A DNA stretch of 61,905 nucleotides from Nitrosomonas sp. (GTDB taxonomy: Bacteria; Pseudomonadota; Gammaproteobacteria; Burkholderiales; Nitrosomonadaceae): the NCBI RefSeq assembly GCF_024282095.1, contig NZ_JAMWZS010000013.1:1-61905 (forward strand), read 5' to 3'. A model generated the notes under the pieces. The model was given only the letters and a program-made list of their open reading frames with translations. It searched no databases and had not been told where the DNA came from. Within the stretch, counting starts at the first letter, position 1. Every line of letters starts with the position of its first letter. The translations under genes and the position numbers were made by a program. Shown one piece after another: positions 53,931 through 61,905 of the stretch.

Positions 53931-54919
53931 GAATTGCTGTATTGGGTGCAGGTGCATGGGGTTCGGCATTAGCGATCAGTTTATCGGCGCGTCATCAAAT
54001 TAGGTTGTGGACGAAGGATCCGAATCATGCAATTGAGATGGATAAGCATCGAATTAATAGAAGCTTTTTACCAGGCTATGCATTGCCAGAATCTTTGCAG
54101 ATTACAGCGGTACTCGATGAGGCATTAGATGAGGCAGATCTTGCTTTAATCGTTGTGCCTATTGTAGGCCTGCGCGAGACTTTACGCACAATTGTCGCAA
54201 GCAAAATTAAAGTACCTGTCATATGGGGATGCAAAGGATTTGAATCAGAATCCTCCAAATTGCCGCATCAAGTAGTTGAAGAAGAATACTCCGACATATT
54301 GCCATACTGTGGTGTGTTATCCGGCCCCAGTTTTGCAGAAGAAGTAGCGCAGGGTCTGCCGGCCGCATTAACACTGGCATCCAAGGATATCGATTTCGCC
54401 ACTAAAATAGCTGCTGAATTACACAGTTCAAGATTGCGTATTTATACTAGCCAGGATGTTATCGGCGTGGAGACGGGGGGAGCGATCAAGAATGTCATCA
54501 CTATCGCAGCGGGCATCTCTGATGGCATCGGGTTTGGACATAATGCCCGTGCGGCATTGATAACACGCGGATTGATGGAAATTACCCGCTTAGGGCTCGG
54601 CTTAGGTGGAAGTATGAAAACTTTCATGGGATTGGCTGGGGTTGGTGATTTAATTCTGACGAGTACCGGGGACTTGTCGCGAAATCGGCAAGTAGGATTG
54701 ATGCTGGCAGAAGGGAAGTCGTTGCATGATATTTTGAATGAATTAGGGCATGTTGCTGAAGGGGTGCATACGGCAAGATCGGTGTTGCAATTAGGCAATC
54801 GATTGCATATTGAAATGCCGATAACACAAGCAGTTTGCAATATCCTTCATGAAGGCGTGCCGGCTCGGGATGCCGTTGAAGTGTTGTTAAATCGTGAACA
54901 GAAAACAGAAATTTATTAA
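53927..54919 (+). CDS. gpsA: Glycerol-3-phosphate dehydrogenase [NAD(P)+]
   Basis: Makes sn-glycerol 3-phosphate from dihydroxyacetone phosphate for phospholipid synthesis. The nucleotide-binding start MRIAVLGAGAWGSALAISL and the catalytic-Lys block GVETGGAIKNVITIAAGISDGIGFGHNARAALITRGL are clear. ATG 53927 overlaps the upstream stop and gives 330 residues; an in-frame TTG three codons earlier is less likely. Confidence 0.97.
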   Translation: MRIAVLGAGAWGSALAISLSARHQIRLWTKDPNHAIEMDKHRINRSFLPGYALPESLQITAVLDEALDEADLALIVVPIVGLRETLRTIVASKIKVPVIWGCKGFESESSKLPHQVVEEEYSDILPYCGVLSGPSFAEEVAQGLPAALTLASKDIDFATKIAAELHSSRLRIYTSQDVIGVETGGAIKNVITIAAGISDGIGFGHNARAALITRGLMEITRLGLGLGGSMKTFMGLAGVGDLILTSTGDLSRNRQVGLMLAEGKSLHDILNELGHVAEGVHTARSVLQLGNRLHIEMPITQAVCNILHEGVPARDAVEVLLNREQKTEIY

Positions 54920-55070
54920 TACAAAATTAATTCACAAAACTTCAAGTAGTTTGTCGGTTTAATAACTAGTTATTTGTTTTTATGAAATTATATGATTCAT
55001 ATTAATGGTTGGAGCTTACTAAATTAGCGCGATGGCGAAATCAATAATGTAACGGAAACCCTTAATTTGC

Positions 55071-55099
55071 TTGACCAGGCGTTGACGGCTTGATATAAG
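55071..55099 (+). promoter_or_regulatory. Sigma-70 promoter for hupB
   Basis: TTGACC (55071-55076), 17 bp, TATAAG (55094-55099). Transcription would start near 55106, about 50 bp before the hupB ATG. Read-through could also serve the two tRNA genes. Confidence 0.7.
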
Positions 55100-55155
55100 A
55101 ACGTTTGCAGTACTTGCTTGTGATTTAATTACCATTAACTTAGAAGGGGAATTAT

Positions 55156-55428
55156 ATGAACAAATCCGAACTTATAGAAGCTATCGCAAAATCAGCTAAA
55201 ATTTCCAAGGCCTCTGCGGGTAGTGCATTGGATGGGGCATTATCTGCAATAAAAGGAGCGCTTAAAAAGAACGAAAGTGTAACTCTGGTCGGATTTGGGA
55301 CTTTTAAAGTAGGTACTAGAGCTGCTCGCACAGGCCGTAATCCACGTACAGGTGCTGCCATTAAAATTAAGGCAGCAAAGGTTCCTAAATTCAGTGCTGG
55401 TAAAGCACTCAAAGATGCAGTAAACTAG
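55156..55428 (+). CDS. hupB: DNA-binding protein HU-beta
   Basis: A small nucleoid protein that bends and compacts DNA as a dimer. The 90-residue chain has [27 protein letters not shown] at the start and the DNA-binding arm [27 protein letters not shown] strong AGAAGGGG site precedes the ATG. It is followed after 14 bp by tRNA-Val, with no terminator between. hupB before ppiD is the conserved order in proteobacteria; the two tRNAs are inserted between them. Confidence 0.96.
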   Translation: MNKSELIEAIAKSAKISKASAGSALDGALSAIKGALKKNESVTLVGFGTFKVGTRAARTGRNPRTGAAIKIKAAKVPKFSAGKALKDAVN

Positions 55429-55442
55429 CGGACTTTATGACT

Positions 55443-55518
55443 GGGTGCTTAGCTCAGCTGGTAGAGCGTCGCCCTTACAAGGCGAATGTCGGCGGTTCGA
55501 TCCCGTCAGCACCCACCA
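55443..55518 (+). tRNA. tRNA-Val (anticodon UAC)
   Basis: A 76-nt cloverleaf with the acceptor stem GGGTGCT/AGCACCC, anticodon stem TCGCC/GGCGA and anticodon loop CTTACAA, so the anticodon is TAC (55476-55478). GGTTCGATCC forms the T arm. The 3' CCA is encoded. Confidence 0.97.
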
Positions 55519-55536
55519 GTCAAATAATTAGTTCTA

Positions 55537-55613
55537 GGAGTGGTAGTTCAGTTGGTTAGAATACCGGCCTGTCACGCCGGGGGTCGCGGGTTCGAGTCCC
55601 GTCCACTCCGCCA
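55537..55613 (+). tRNA. tRNA-Asp (anticodon GUC)
   Basis: A 77-nt cloverleaf with acceptor stem GGAGTGG/CCACTCC, anticodon stem CCGGC/GCCGG and loop CTGTCAC, giving anticodon GTC (55571-55573). The discriminator is G and CCA is encoded. It follows tRNA-Val by 18 bp, so both are probably one transcript. Confidence 0.97.
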
Positions 55614-55680
55614 AAAATATCAGTTTACATACAGTAGAAATTCTTCAATCTTATTTTTTTAGTATTCTCAGGTTTTAATT

Positions 55681-57561
55681 GTGTTTGATTTCGTCAACCG
55701 TAAAAAGCGTGTCGTTCAAGTCATTATGGGCTTGGCAGTATTGCCGTTTTTATTTTGGGGCGTTGAATCGTACCGTGATAAGGGTGGCGAAGGCTATGTT
55801 GCAATAGTTGACGGCGAAGAGATACCGCGCCGTGAATATGAGCAAGCACTGCGTGATCATCATGAAAGAATGCGTGGCATGTTGGGTGCGAATTTTGACA
55901 GTGCAATGCTGGATACTTTCGAAGTAAGAAATTCGGTTTTGGAAAGGCTGATTCAACAACGATTATTAAATCGAGAAGCTGTTAATAATGGGTTTATTGT
56001 CCTTGATTCACAGCTAGTAAAGACAATTCGAGATATACCTGCATTTCAGAAAGATAGTAAGTTTTCTAAACAGCAATATGAGGAGTTGTTGCGTGCTCAA
56101 GGACTTACTCCGGCAGTATTCGAGTCACGTGTGCGCCAGGAACTCTTACTGCAGCAATTGCTGGATGGCTATAGCGAGAACGGATTTGCACCCAAGTCTG
56201 TCGCTGAAAGAGTGAGATATTTAAGTGAGGTGCAGCGTGAAATTAGTCAATTGCAAATTGAGCCAGAGCAATTTTTATCACAAGTAATACCGGTAGAAGC
56301 AGATATTGACGCTTACTATGAGAAACATAAAACGGATTTTCATCTACCTGAACGTGCTCGAGTTGAGTATCTGGTTTTATCATTGGATGCGGTAGCTAAG
56401 AATGAAACGGTAAGTGATGAAGCAATCAATGCATATTTTACGGAACATGGAGACGAATTCAGTCAACCTGAAGAGCGGAAAGCTAGTCATATTTTGATTA
56501 GTGTGCCGGTTGGTGCACCGGAAGATGAAAAACAGATAGCGCGAGAAAAGGCAGAAAATTTATTAGAGCAAGTTAAACAGAATCCAGAGCAATTTGCAGA
56601 GATTGCAAAGGAGCATTCAGATGACTCTGGTTCGGCGGCTTTAGGCGGAGATCTTGGTTTCTTTGGTCGTGGTGTCATGGTGAAATCATTTGAGGATAAG
56701 ATTTTCTCGATGCAACTGGACGAAATCAGTGATATTGTGGAAACAGATTTTGGCTTGCATGTAATAAAATTAACTGACATTAAGGAAGAAAAACGTTCAA
56801 CTCTGGAAGACGTGCGAGAGCAAATTGCGGATAAGCTCAAAATACAGATGGCAGGCAGTGTTTTTGGAGAAATTGCTGAAGATTTCGGTAATGTTGTTTA
56901 TGAGCAAAGCGATAGCCTTCAATCGGCGGCGGAAAAATTTGAGTTAACGATACAACAAAGCGACTGGATTACAAGAAATTCTACAGAACCATCGATTCTT
57001 GCTAATGAGAAACTGCTGTCAGCCATTTTTTCAGAAGATACAATTTCTAAGCAGCGTAATACTGAGGCTATAGAAGTAAAGCCCGATACATTTGTGTCGG
57101 CTCGTATCATCGAGCATAAACCAGCCACTGCCCAATCACTCATGGTGGTTAAGGATCAAATTGTTGAGAAGCTTAAGATGCAAATGGCTAAAGCCAAGGC
57201 GATCGAGGAAGGGGAAGCGAAACTTGCACGTCTGCAAGATGGTGACAATATTGATGTTGAATGGACTGAGGCAAAGCAGATTTCTTATATGCAATCACAA
57301 GGGGTGGATCATGAAACCTTGCGCGCAATCTTTAGAGCACAAGTAAATAATCTACCTGCTTATGTAGGCGCAGTAAGCCCAAGTGGTGGATTTAGTCTGA
57401 TACGAATCAGTAAAGTCACAGAACCGCAATTTACAGAAGAAATGAACCTTAATAATTTTAATAAACAATTGCAGCAGATGATTACTCAAGAAGAAATTTC
57501 TTCTTATTTTTCAGTGCTTAGAAAGCAATATGAGGTAAAGGTTAAACAAGATAATTTCTAG
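55681..57561 (+). CDS. ppiD: PpiD-type periplasmic folding chaperone
   Basis: A membrane-anchored periplasmic chaperone with a parvulin domain that assists folding of newly exported proteins. The 626 residues comprise a short cytoplasmic start, one membrane helix (about 13-28), a SurA-like N-terminal region, and a parvulin domain (about 265-365, RKASHILISVP to LGGDLGFFGRGVMVKSFEDKIFSM). Further C-terminal regions follow. The start codon is GTG. It ends 2 bp before the convergent fabI. Confidence 0.92.
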   Translation: MFDFVNRKKRVVQVIMGLAVLPFLFWGVESYRDKGGEGYVAIVDGEEIPRREYEQALRDHHERMRGMLGANFDSAMLDTFEVRNSVLERLIQQRLLNREAVNNGFIVLDSQLVKTIRDIPAFQKDSKFSKQQYEELLRAQGLTPAVFESRVRQELLLQQLLDGYSENGFAPKSVAERVRYLSEVQREISQLQIEPEQFLSQVIPVEADIDAYYEKHKTDFHLPERARVEYLVLSLDAVAKNETVSDEAINAYFTEHGDEFSQPEERKASHILISVPVGAPEDEKQIAREKAENLLEQVKQNPEQFAEIAKEHSDDSGSAALGGDLGFFGRGVMVKSFEDKIFSMQLDEISDIVETDFGLHVIKLTDIKEEKRSTLEDVREQIADKLKIQMAGSVFGEIAEDFGNVVYEQSDSLQSAAEKFELTIQQSDWITRNSTEPSILANEKLLSAIFSEDTISKQRNTEAIEVKPDTFVSARIIEHKPATAQSLMVVKDQIVEKLKMQMAKAKAIEEGEAKLARLQDGDNIDVEWTEAKQISYMQSQGVDHETLRAIFRAQVNNLPAYVGAVSPSGGFSLIRISKVTEPQFTEEMNLNNFNKQLQQMITQEEISSYFSVLRKQYEVKVKQDNF

Positions 57562-57563
57562 GT

Positions 57564-58349
57564 TTAATTGGTGAGATCAAATGCGACGGTATTGAAGCCA
57601 GCGTCTACATAAGTAATTTCTCCGGTAACACCACTGGCTAGGTCGCTGCATAAGAAAGCAGCAACATTACCTACTTCGTCTGTTGTAACGTTACGCCGTA
57701 ATGGTGAAACTTTTTCGGTATAACCCAGTAATTTTCCGAAATTCCCAATGCCGGCAGCAGCGAGGGTTTTGATAGGTCCAGCAGATATAGCGTTTACACG
57801 TATTCCTTTGGGGCCTAGACTGGAAGCCATGAAGCGAACATTGGCTTCCAAGCTGGCTTTAGCCAACCCCATGACATTGTAGTTTGGCATGACCCGTACT
57901 GCGCCCAGATAGCTTAACGTCAGAAGTGAAGCGTTTCTGTTTTGCATCAATGGTAGAGCTGCTTTAGCAAGCGCGGAGAAACTGTATGCGCTAATATCGT
58001 GTGCAATGCGAAAAGCCTCTCTATTGACGCTTTCCAAGTAATCGCCCGTTAATGCTTCACGTGGTGCAAAAGCAATCGAGTGGATAATGCAATCCAGCCC
58101 ATCCCAATGTTTCTGCAAGTTCTCAAAGCATCGGGTGATTTCGTTATCACTCGCTACATCACAAGGAAATAGCAAGTTGCTGTCAAATTCAGCGGCTAAC
58201 TTCTCAACTCGCTCACGTATCTCTTCTCCTTGATAGGTAAACGCTAGCGTTGCTCCTTCGCGTTTCATTGCTTTGGCGATACCGTAAGCGATTGAGCGAC
58301 TGCTGAGAAGACCGGTAATGAGTACACGTTTGTCCGCGAGAAACCCCAT
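57564..58349 (-). CDS. fabI: Enoyl-[acyl-carrier-protein] reductase (NADH)
   Basis: Reduces the enoyl-ACP double bond in each fatty acid elongation cycle. The 261-residue short-chain dehydrogenase has the FabI-type cofactor motif ([28 protein letters not shown]) and the catalytic Tyr and Lys in [21 protein letters not shown] (Tyr about 157, Lys about 164). The end carries the usual [21 protein letters not shown]. It is divergent from the ABC transporter genes. Confidence 0.97.
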   Translation of the reverse strand: MGFLADKRVLITGLLSSRSIAYGIAKAMKREGATLAFTYQGEEIRERVEKLAAEFDSNLLFPCDVASDNEITRCFENLQKHWDGLDCIIHSIAFAPREALTGDYLESVNREAFRIAHDISAYSFSALAKAALPLMQNRNASLLTLSYLGAVRVMPNYNVMGLAKASLEANVRFMASSLGPKGIRVNAISAGPIKTLAAAGIGNFGKLLGYTEKVSPLRRNVTTDEVGNVAAFLCSDLASGVTGEITYVDAGFNTVAFDLTN

Positions 58350-58483
58350 AAAATTTCCTTGTAAAATTTAGAGAATTAACGAATTATAGCTGAAGGACAA
58401 GAAAAGTGGCGTTGTGTGAGAGAAGATATATGCGATGCACATTTTTTAAGATAAGCTAATTTCGATGGACTTTATTTATTACA

Positions 58484-60679
58484 ATGAGAAAAGTAGCTAA
58501 TACATCTTGGTTGTTAATGTTATTGATAGCTTTGCTATCCGCCTGCGGTGAATATGGTTGGAATAATCCATACGCTACAACCGATGCTGGAAAGAATGTT
58601 CTTTATAACGTATTTAGTGAGCGCCCCAAGCATCTTGATCCGGTGCAGTCCTATAGTTCCAATGAAATTCAATTTACTGCACAGATTTATGAACCTCCAT
58701 TGCAATATCATTACTTAAAACGCCCTTTCGCATTAATTCCGGCAACCGCAAAGGAAATTCCTGTCGCAAAGTATTTCGACGCTGAAGGTAATCAGTTGCC
58801 GGACAATATGCGTGCCGCCGATATTGCTTATAGTATTTATGAAATTTCAATCAAGCCGGGAATTTTCTTCCAGCCTCATCCGGCGTTTGCAAAGAATGAG
58901 CAGGGTGATTGGCTTTATCATAATTTGAGTAATCAAGAGCTGTCATCGATATTTAAGTTATCTGATCTTCCTCAAACGGATACGCGCGAACTGACCGCAG
59001 AGGATTATGTATACCAAATTAAGCGCTTGGCACATCCGAGATTGCATTCACCGATCTATGGGCTTATGGCAGACTATATCGTGGGGCTTGCGGATTATGC
59101 GCATGTATTAAAACAAGCCGATCAAGAGCGATCTCAAGGACAAACATATCTCGATCTAAGAGACTATCCATTAGAGGGAGTGCAAGTAGTCGATACTTAT
59201 ACCTACCATATAAAAATAAAAGGTAAATATCCACAATTTCTTTATTGGCTGGCCATGCCTTTTTTTGCGCCAATTCCCTGGGAAGCTGATCTGTTTTATT
59301 CTCAGAAGGGATTAATACAGAGAAATATTGCACTGGATTGGTATCCGATTGGTACGGGCCCTTATATGCTCACTGAAAATAATCCCAATCTGAGAATGAT
59401 GTTGGAAAAGAATCCCAATTTTCATGGTGAATACTATCCAATGGAGGGTATGCCGGGCGATGAAGAAAATGGTTTGTTGATTGATGCGGGTAAGGAATTG
59501 CCATTTATCGACAAAATTATTTTTACCCGGGAAAAAGAAAGTATTCCGCGGTGGAATAAGTTCTTGCAGGGCTATTATGATGCTACCGGAATTGGTTCAG
59601 ATAGTTTTGATCAAGCCGTGCAGTTGGTCGGCCAAGGGGAGGCGACTGTAACGGAAGAAATGGCGGCACAGGGAATCAGGTTGGAGACGACTGTGGCGGT
59701 ATCGACTTATTATATGGGTTTTAATATGTTGGATCCGATTGTCGGCGGAAGTAATGAGCGTCAACGTGAGTCGGCTAGAAAGTTGCGACAGGCAATTTCA
59801 ATCGCTGTGGATTACGAAGAGTTTATTTCAATTTTTGCAAATGGTCGCGGCTTGCCGGCACAAAGCCCTATTGCACCGGGTATCGCGGGCTATCGCGATG
59901 GAGCAGAAGGTATTAACTCAGTAGTATATGATTGGATCAATGGTCAACCGCAGCGCAAATCAATTCAAGTGGCAAAAGCTTTGTTGGCGGAAGCGGGCTA
60001 TCCCAATGGAATAGATCAGAGGACAGGCGCGCCCTTGGTTCTGCATTTTGACGTAACCGCACGTAGTTCAGAAGATAGATCTAAGCTCGACTGGATGCGT
60101 AAACAATTCCAGAAATTAAATATACAGTTGATTGTTAGAAGTACGGATTACAATCGCTTTCAAGATAAAATCCGCAAAGGCAATGCGCAGATTTTTGAAT
60201 GGGGTTGGAACGCAGATTACCCCGATCCGGAAAATTTTCTGTTTTTACTGTATGGACCACAACGTAAAGTAGGTAATAATGGTGAGAATGCCGCCAACTA
60301 TGACAATGCAGAATATAACCAATTATTTGAGCAGATGAAAAATATGGAAGATGGGCCGGAGCGGCAACAAAGAATTGATCGTATGTTGGAGATATTACGA
60401 TACGATGCCCCTTGGTTGTGGGGCTATCATCCAAGAGATTATGGGCTGTACCATTCCTGGTACCAAAATGTGAAACCGAACAGAATATCCAATAATAACG
60501 TAAAGTATTTTAAAATTGATGCAAACCTAAGGGAGCAAAAGCGCCGCGACTGGAATAGGCCTGTATTATGGCCAATGGCATTGACGGTAGTTATGCTGAT
60601 AATCAGTTTTATTCCGGCAGTAATGATGTTTCGTCGTCGTGAAAGCAGTGCTGCGGTTAGCGGTGCGACATCATCTTAA
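58484..60679 (+). CDS. Peptide-type ABC binding lipoprotein with C-terminal membrane helix
   Basis: A 731-residue family 5 solute-binding protein, the class that binds oligopeptides and related solutes. The lipobox LSAC puts the lipid Cys at about residue 21. The long DppA/OppA-type domain ends in YDAPWLWGYHPRDYGLYHSWYQNVKPNRISNNNVKYFKID. After it is an extra hydrophobic helix (about 695-715, WPMALTVVMLIISFIPAVMMF) with a basic tail, so it may be anchored at both ends. The permease gene follows after 17 bp. Confidence 0.88.
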   Translation: MRKVANTSWLLMLLIALLSACGEYGWNNPYATTDAGKNVLYNVFSERPKHLDPVQSYSSNEIQFTAQIYEPPLQYHYLKRPFALIPATAKEIPVAKYFDAEGNQLPDNMRAADIAYSIYEISIKPGIFFQPHPAFAKNEQGDWLYHNLSNQELSSIFKLSDLPQTDTRELTAEDYVYQIKRLAHPRLHSPIYGLMADYIVGLADYAHVLKQADQERSQGQTYLDLRDYPLEGVQVVDTYTYHIKIKGKYPQFLYWLAMPFFAPIPWEADLFYSQKGLIQRNIALDWYPIGTGPYMLTENNPNLRMMLEKNPNFHGEYYPMEGMPGDEENGLLIDAGKELPFIDKIIFTREKESIPRWNKFLQGYYDATGIGSDSFDQAVQLVGQGEATVTEEMAAQGIRLETTVAVSTYYMGFNMLDPIVGGSNERQRESARKLRQAISIAVDYEEFISIFANGRGLPAQSPIAPGIAGYRDGAEGINSVVYDWINGQPQRKSIQVAKALLAEAGYPNGIDQRTGAPLVLHFDVTARSSEDRSKLDWMRKQFQKLNIQLIVRSTDYNRFQDKIRKGNAQIFEWGWNADYPDPENFLFLLYGPQRKVGNNGENAANYDNAEYNQLFEQMKNMEDGPERQQRIDRMLEILRYDAPWLWGYHPRDYGLYHSWYQNVKPNRISNNNVKYFKIDANLREQKRRDWNRPVLWPMALTVVMLIISFIPAVMMFRRRESSAAVSGATSS

Positions 60680-60696
60680 AGTGGTGAATAGCAACG

Positions 60697-61674
60697 ATGC
60701 TTAGCTATATTCTTCGGCGTATTTTGTATGCAATACCGATTCTTATTGGTGTTAATCTGATTACGTTCACTTTGTTTTTTGTGGTGAACACGCCAGACGA
60801 CATGGCACGAATGCAATTGGGCATTAAATATGTCACGCCTGAGGCCATCGAAAAATGGAAAATTGAGCGAGGTTACGATAAGCCATTACTTTTGAATGAT
60901 AAAGAAGAGAAATGGAGAAAGCTAACTGAGACAATCTTTTTTGAGAAATCAGTGGCGATGTTTGTATTCAATTTTGGACAAGCAGATGATGGGCGGGATA
61001 TTGCGCAAGAGATCAAGTCACGCATGGTGCCCAGTTTAGCAATTGCACTACCCGTATTTGTCTTGGGATTAATTGTATATATCACTTGTGCATTATTGAT
61101 GGTTTTTTTTCGTGCGACTTATATCGATTTCTGGGGAGTGGTATTATGTGTTGTACTAATGTCGATTTCCAGCTTGTTTTATATTATCACCGGGCAATTT
61201 CTGATGAGTAAGCTATGGCATTTGGTACCTATTTCAGGTTATGGTAATGGGTTGAGTGCCGGAAAGTTTTTGCTATTACCCGTTATCATAGGTATAGTGA
61301 GCAGCGCTGGATCAAGTACTCGTTGGTATCGCACAATTTTTCTGGAAGAGATGAATAAAGAATATGTGCGTACAGCCAGAGCAAAGGGACTGTCTGAACG
61401 CACTGTTTTATTTAAGCATGTGCTAAAGAATGCAATGATTCCGATTTTAACAGGTGCAGTTGTGGTGGTACCTTTATTGTTTTTGGGCAGTCTGCTAGTT
61501 GAGTCTTTTTTTGGTATACCGGGACTCGGAAGTTATACTATTGATGCAATCAATTCACAGGATTTCGCGATTGTAAGAGCGATGGTTTTTTTGGGTTCAA
61601 TGCTTTATATAGTTGGTTTAATCCTGACAGATATATCTTATACGGTTGTTGATCCAAGAATTCGATTATCATAA
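60697..61674 (+). CDS. Peptide-type ABC transporter permease (OppB/DppB class)
   Basis: A 325-residue inner membrane permease. The N-terminus MLSYILRRILYAIPILIGVNLITFTLFFVV is typical of the OppB/DppB group. The EAA loop is EEMNKEYVRTARAKGLSERTVLFKHVLKNAMIPILTGAVVVVPLLFLGSLLVESFFGIPGLG. It should act with the binding protein upstream. No second permease (OppC) or ATPase gene follows; tRNA-Tyr begins 163 bp downstream. Confidence 0.93.
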   Translation: MLSYILRRILYAIPILIGVNLITFTLFFVVNTPDDMARMQLGIKYVTPEAIEKWKIERGYDKPLLLNDKEEKWRKLTETIFFEKSVAMFVFNFGQADDGRDIAQEIKSRMVPSLAIALPVFVLGLIVYITCALLMVFFRATYIDFWGVVLCVVLMSISSLFYIITGQFLMSKLWHLVPISGYGNGLSAGKFLLLPVIIGIVSSAGSSTRWYRTIFLEEMNKEYVRTARAKGLSERTVLFKHVLKNAMIPILTGAVVVVPLLFLGSLLVESFFGIPGLGSYTIDAINSQDFAIVRAMVFLGSMLYIVGLILTDISYTVVDPRIRLS

Positions 61675-61794
61675 TGATGATACGACCCTCGAATACTTAT
61701 ATAAAGTTTGCGGCAAATAAAGCAATCGAGCTATGGAATGTGGAGAAGAGTAGCTTGATTATAAGCTTTACGTCACTTTCAATCTAAAACTAGA

Positions 61795-61823
61795 TTGACT
61801 TATAAGTGCAATGTATTCATAAT
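61795..61823 (+). promoter_or_regulatory. Sigma-70 promoter for tRNA-Tyr
   Basis: TTGACT (61795-61800), 17 bp, CATAAT (61818-61823). The transcription start would be near 61830, 8 bp before the tRNA, as usual for stable RNA genes. Confidence 0.7.
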
Positions 61824-61837
61824 CGCAAGTTTCGTTT

Positions 61838-61905
61838 GGAGGGGTTCCCGAGCGGTCAAAGGGATCAGACTGTAAATCTGACGGCTCTGCCTTCGAAGGT
61901 TCGAA
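61838..61905 (+). tRNA. tRNA-Tyr (anticodon GUA), 3' end cut by the window
   Basis: GGAGGGG begins the acceptor stem. The anticodon stem TCAGA/TCTGA holds loop CTGTAAA with anticodon GTA (61872-61874). A long variable arm (CGGCTCTGCCTTCG region) marks a type II tRNA. The window ends inside the T arm. In many proteobacteria this tRNA leads a Tyr-Gly-Thr-tuf cluster. Confidence 0.93.

Noticed and set aside
1-61905. CRISPR arrays, insertion sequences, prophage or integrase genes
   Set aside because: No spaced direct repeats and no transposase or phage genes were seen. The only recombinase is the housekeeping XerC.

Overview
The window looks like a chromosomal segment of a betaproteobacterium. 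The dapF-DUF484-xerC-hslVU block, the dusB-fis-purH-purD block, the flg gene order and the moderate base composition make a Nitrosomonas-like (Nitrosomonadaceae) host my best guess. No nitrification gene is present to prove it. There is no insertion sequence, phage or CRISPR array; apart from the phosphate region this is ordinary core genome.

Layout. 1-5.7 kb (+): end of an unidentified gene, a PGPGW-type membrane protein, a GNAT acetyltransferase, dapF, a DUF484 protein, xerC, hslV and hslU. 6-8.1 kb (-): a small secreted protein, an Mth938-type protein, a free-standing acyl carrier protein and flgA. 8.3-18.9 kb (+): flgBCDEFGHIJKL (rod, hook, L/P rings, rod muramidase, hook-filament junction), with a sigma-54-type promoter before flgB and a sigma-28-type promoter before flgK. 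18.9-24.4 kb (-): purD, purH, fis, dusB and a UbiH-family hydroxylase. 24.7-26.2 kb (+): an ankyrin-repeat exported protein and a Sel1-repeat lipoprotein.

26.3-44.9 kb is the most interesting part. It appears to be a phosphorus-scavenging island. It holds phoB without phoR, a complete TonB2/TtpC-type energising operon (DUF3450-TtpC-ExbB-ExbD-TonB-TPR), a large TonB-dependent receptor, a PagL-like lipid A deacylase, a DUF2845-like small protein, a secreted beta-helix protein, a PhoX-like phosphatase, a small membrane protein, a possible small RNA, and pstSCAB without phoU. Four transcription units (phoB, the TonB operon, phoX, pstS) each carry a 19-bp Pho-box-like sequence followed by exactly 9 bp and then a -10 hexamer. 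This suggests PhoB co-regulates outer-membrane import, periplasmic phosphatase and inner-membrane phosphate uptake. The inferred route is: receptor and TonB2 import an organophosphate, PhoX releases phosphate, and PstSCAB takes it up.

45.6-61.9 kb: an exported barrel-like protein, slmA, moeB/thiF, a CtpA protease, envC, gpmA, then a conserved yibN-grxC-secB-(SH3)-gpsA group. After these come hupB, tRNA-Val(UAC), tRNA-Asp(GUC), ppiD, fabI, a peptide-type ABC binding protein with one permease, and the start of tRNA-Tyr(GUA).
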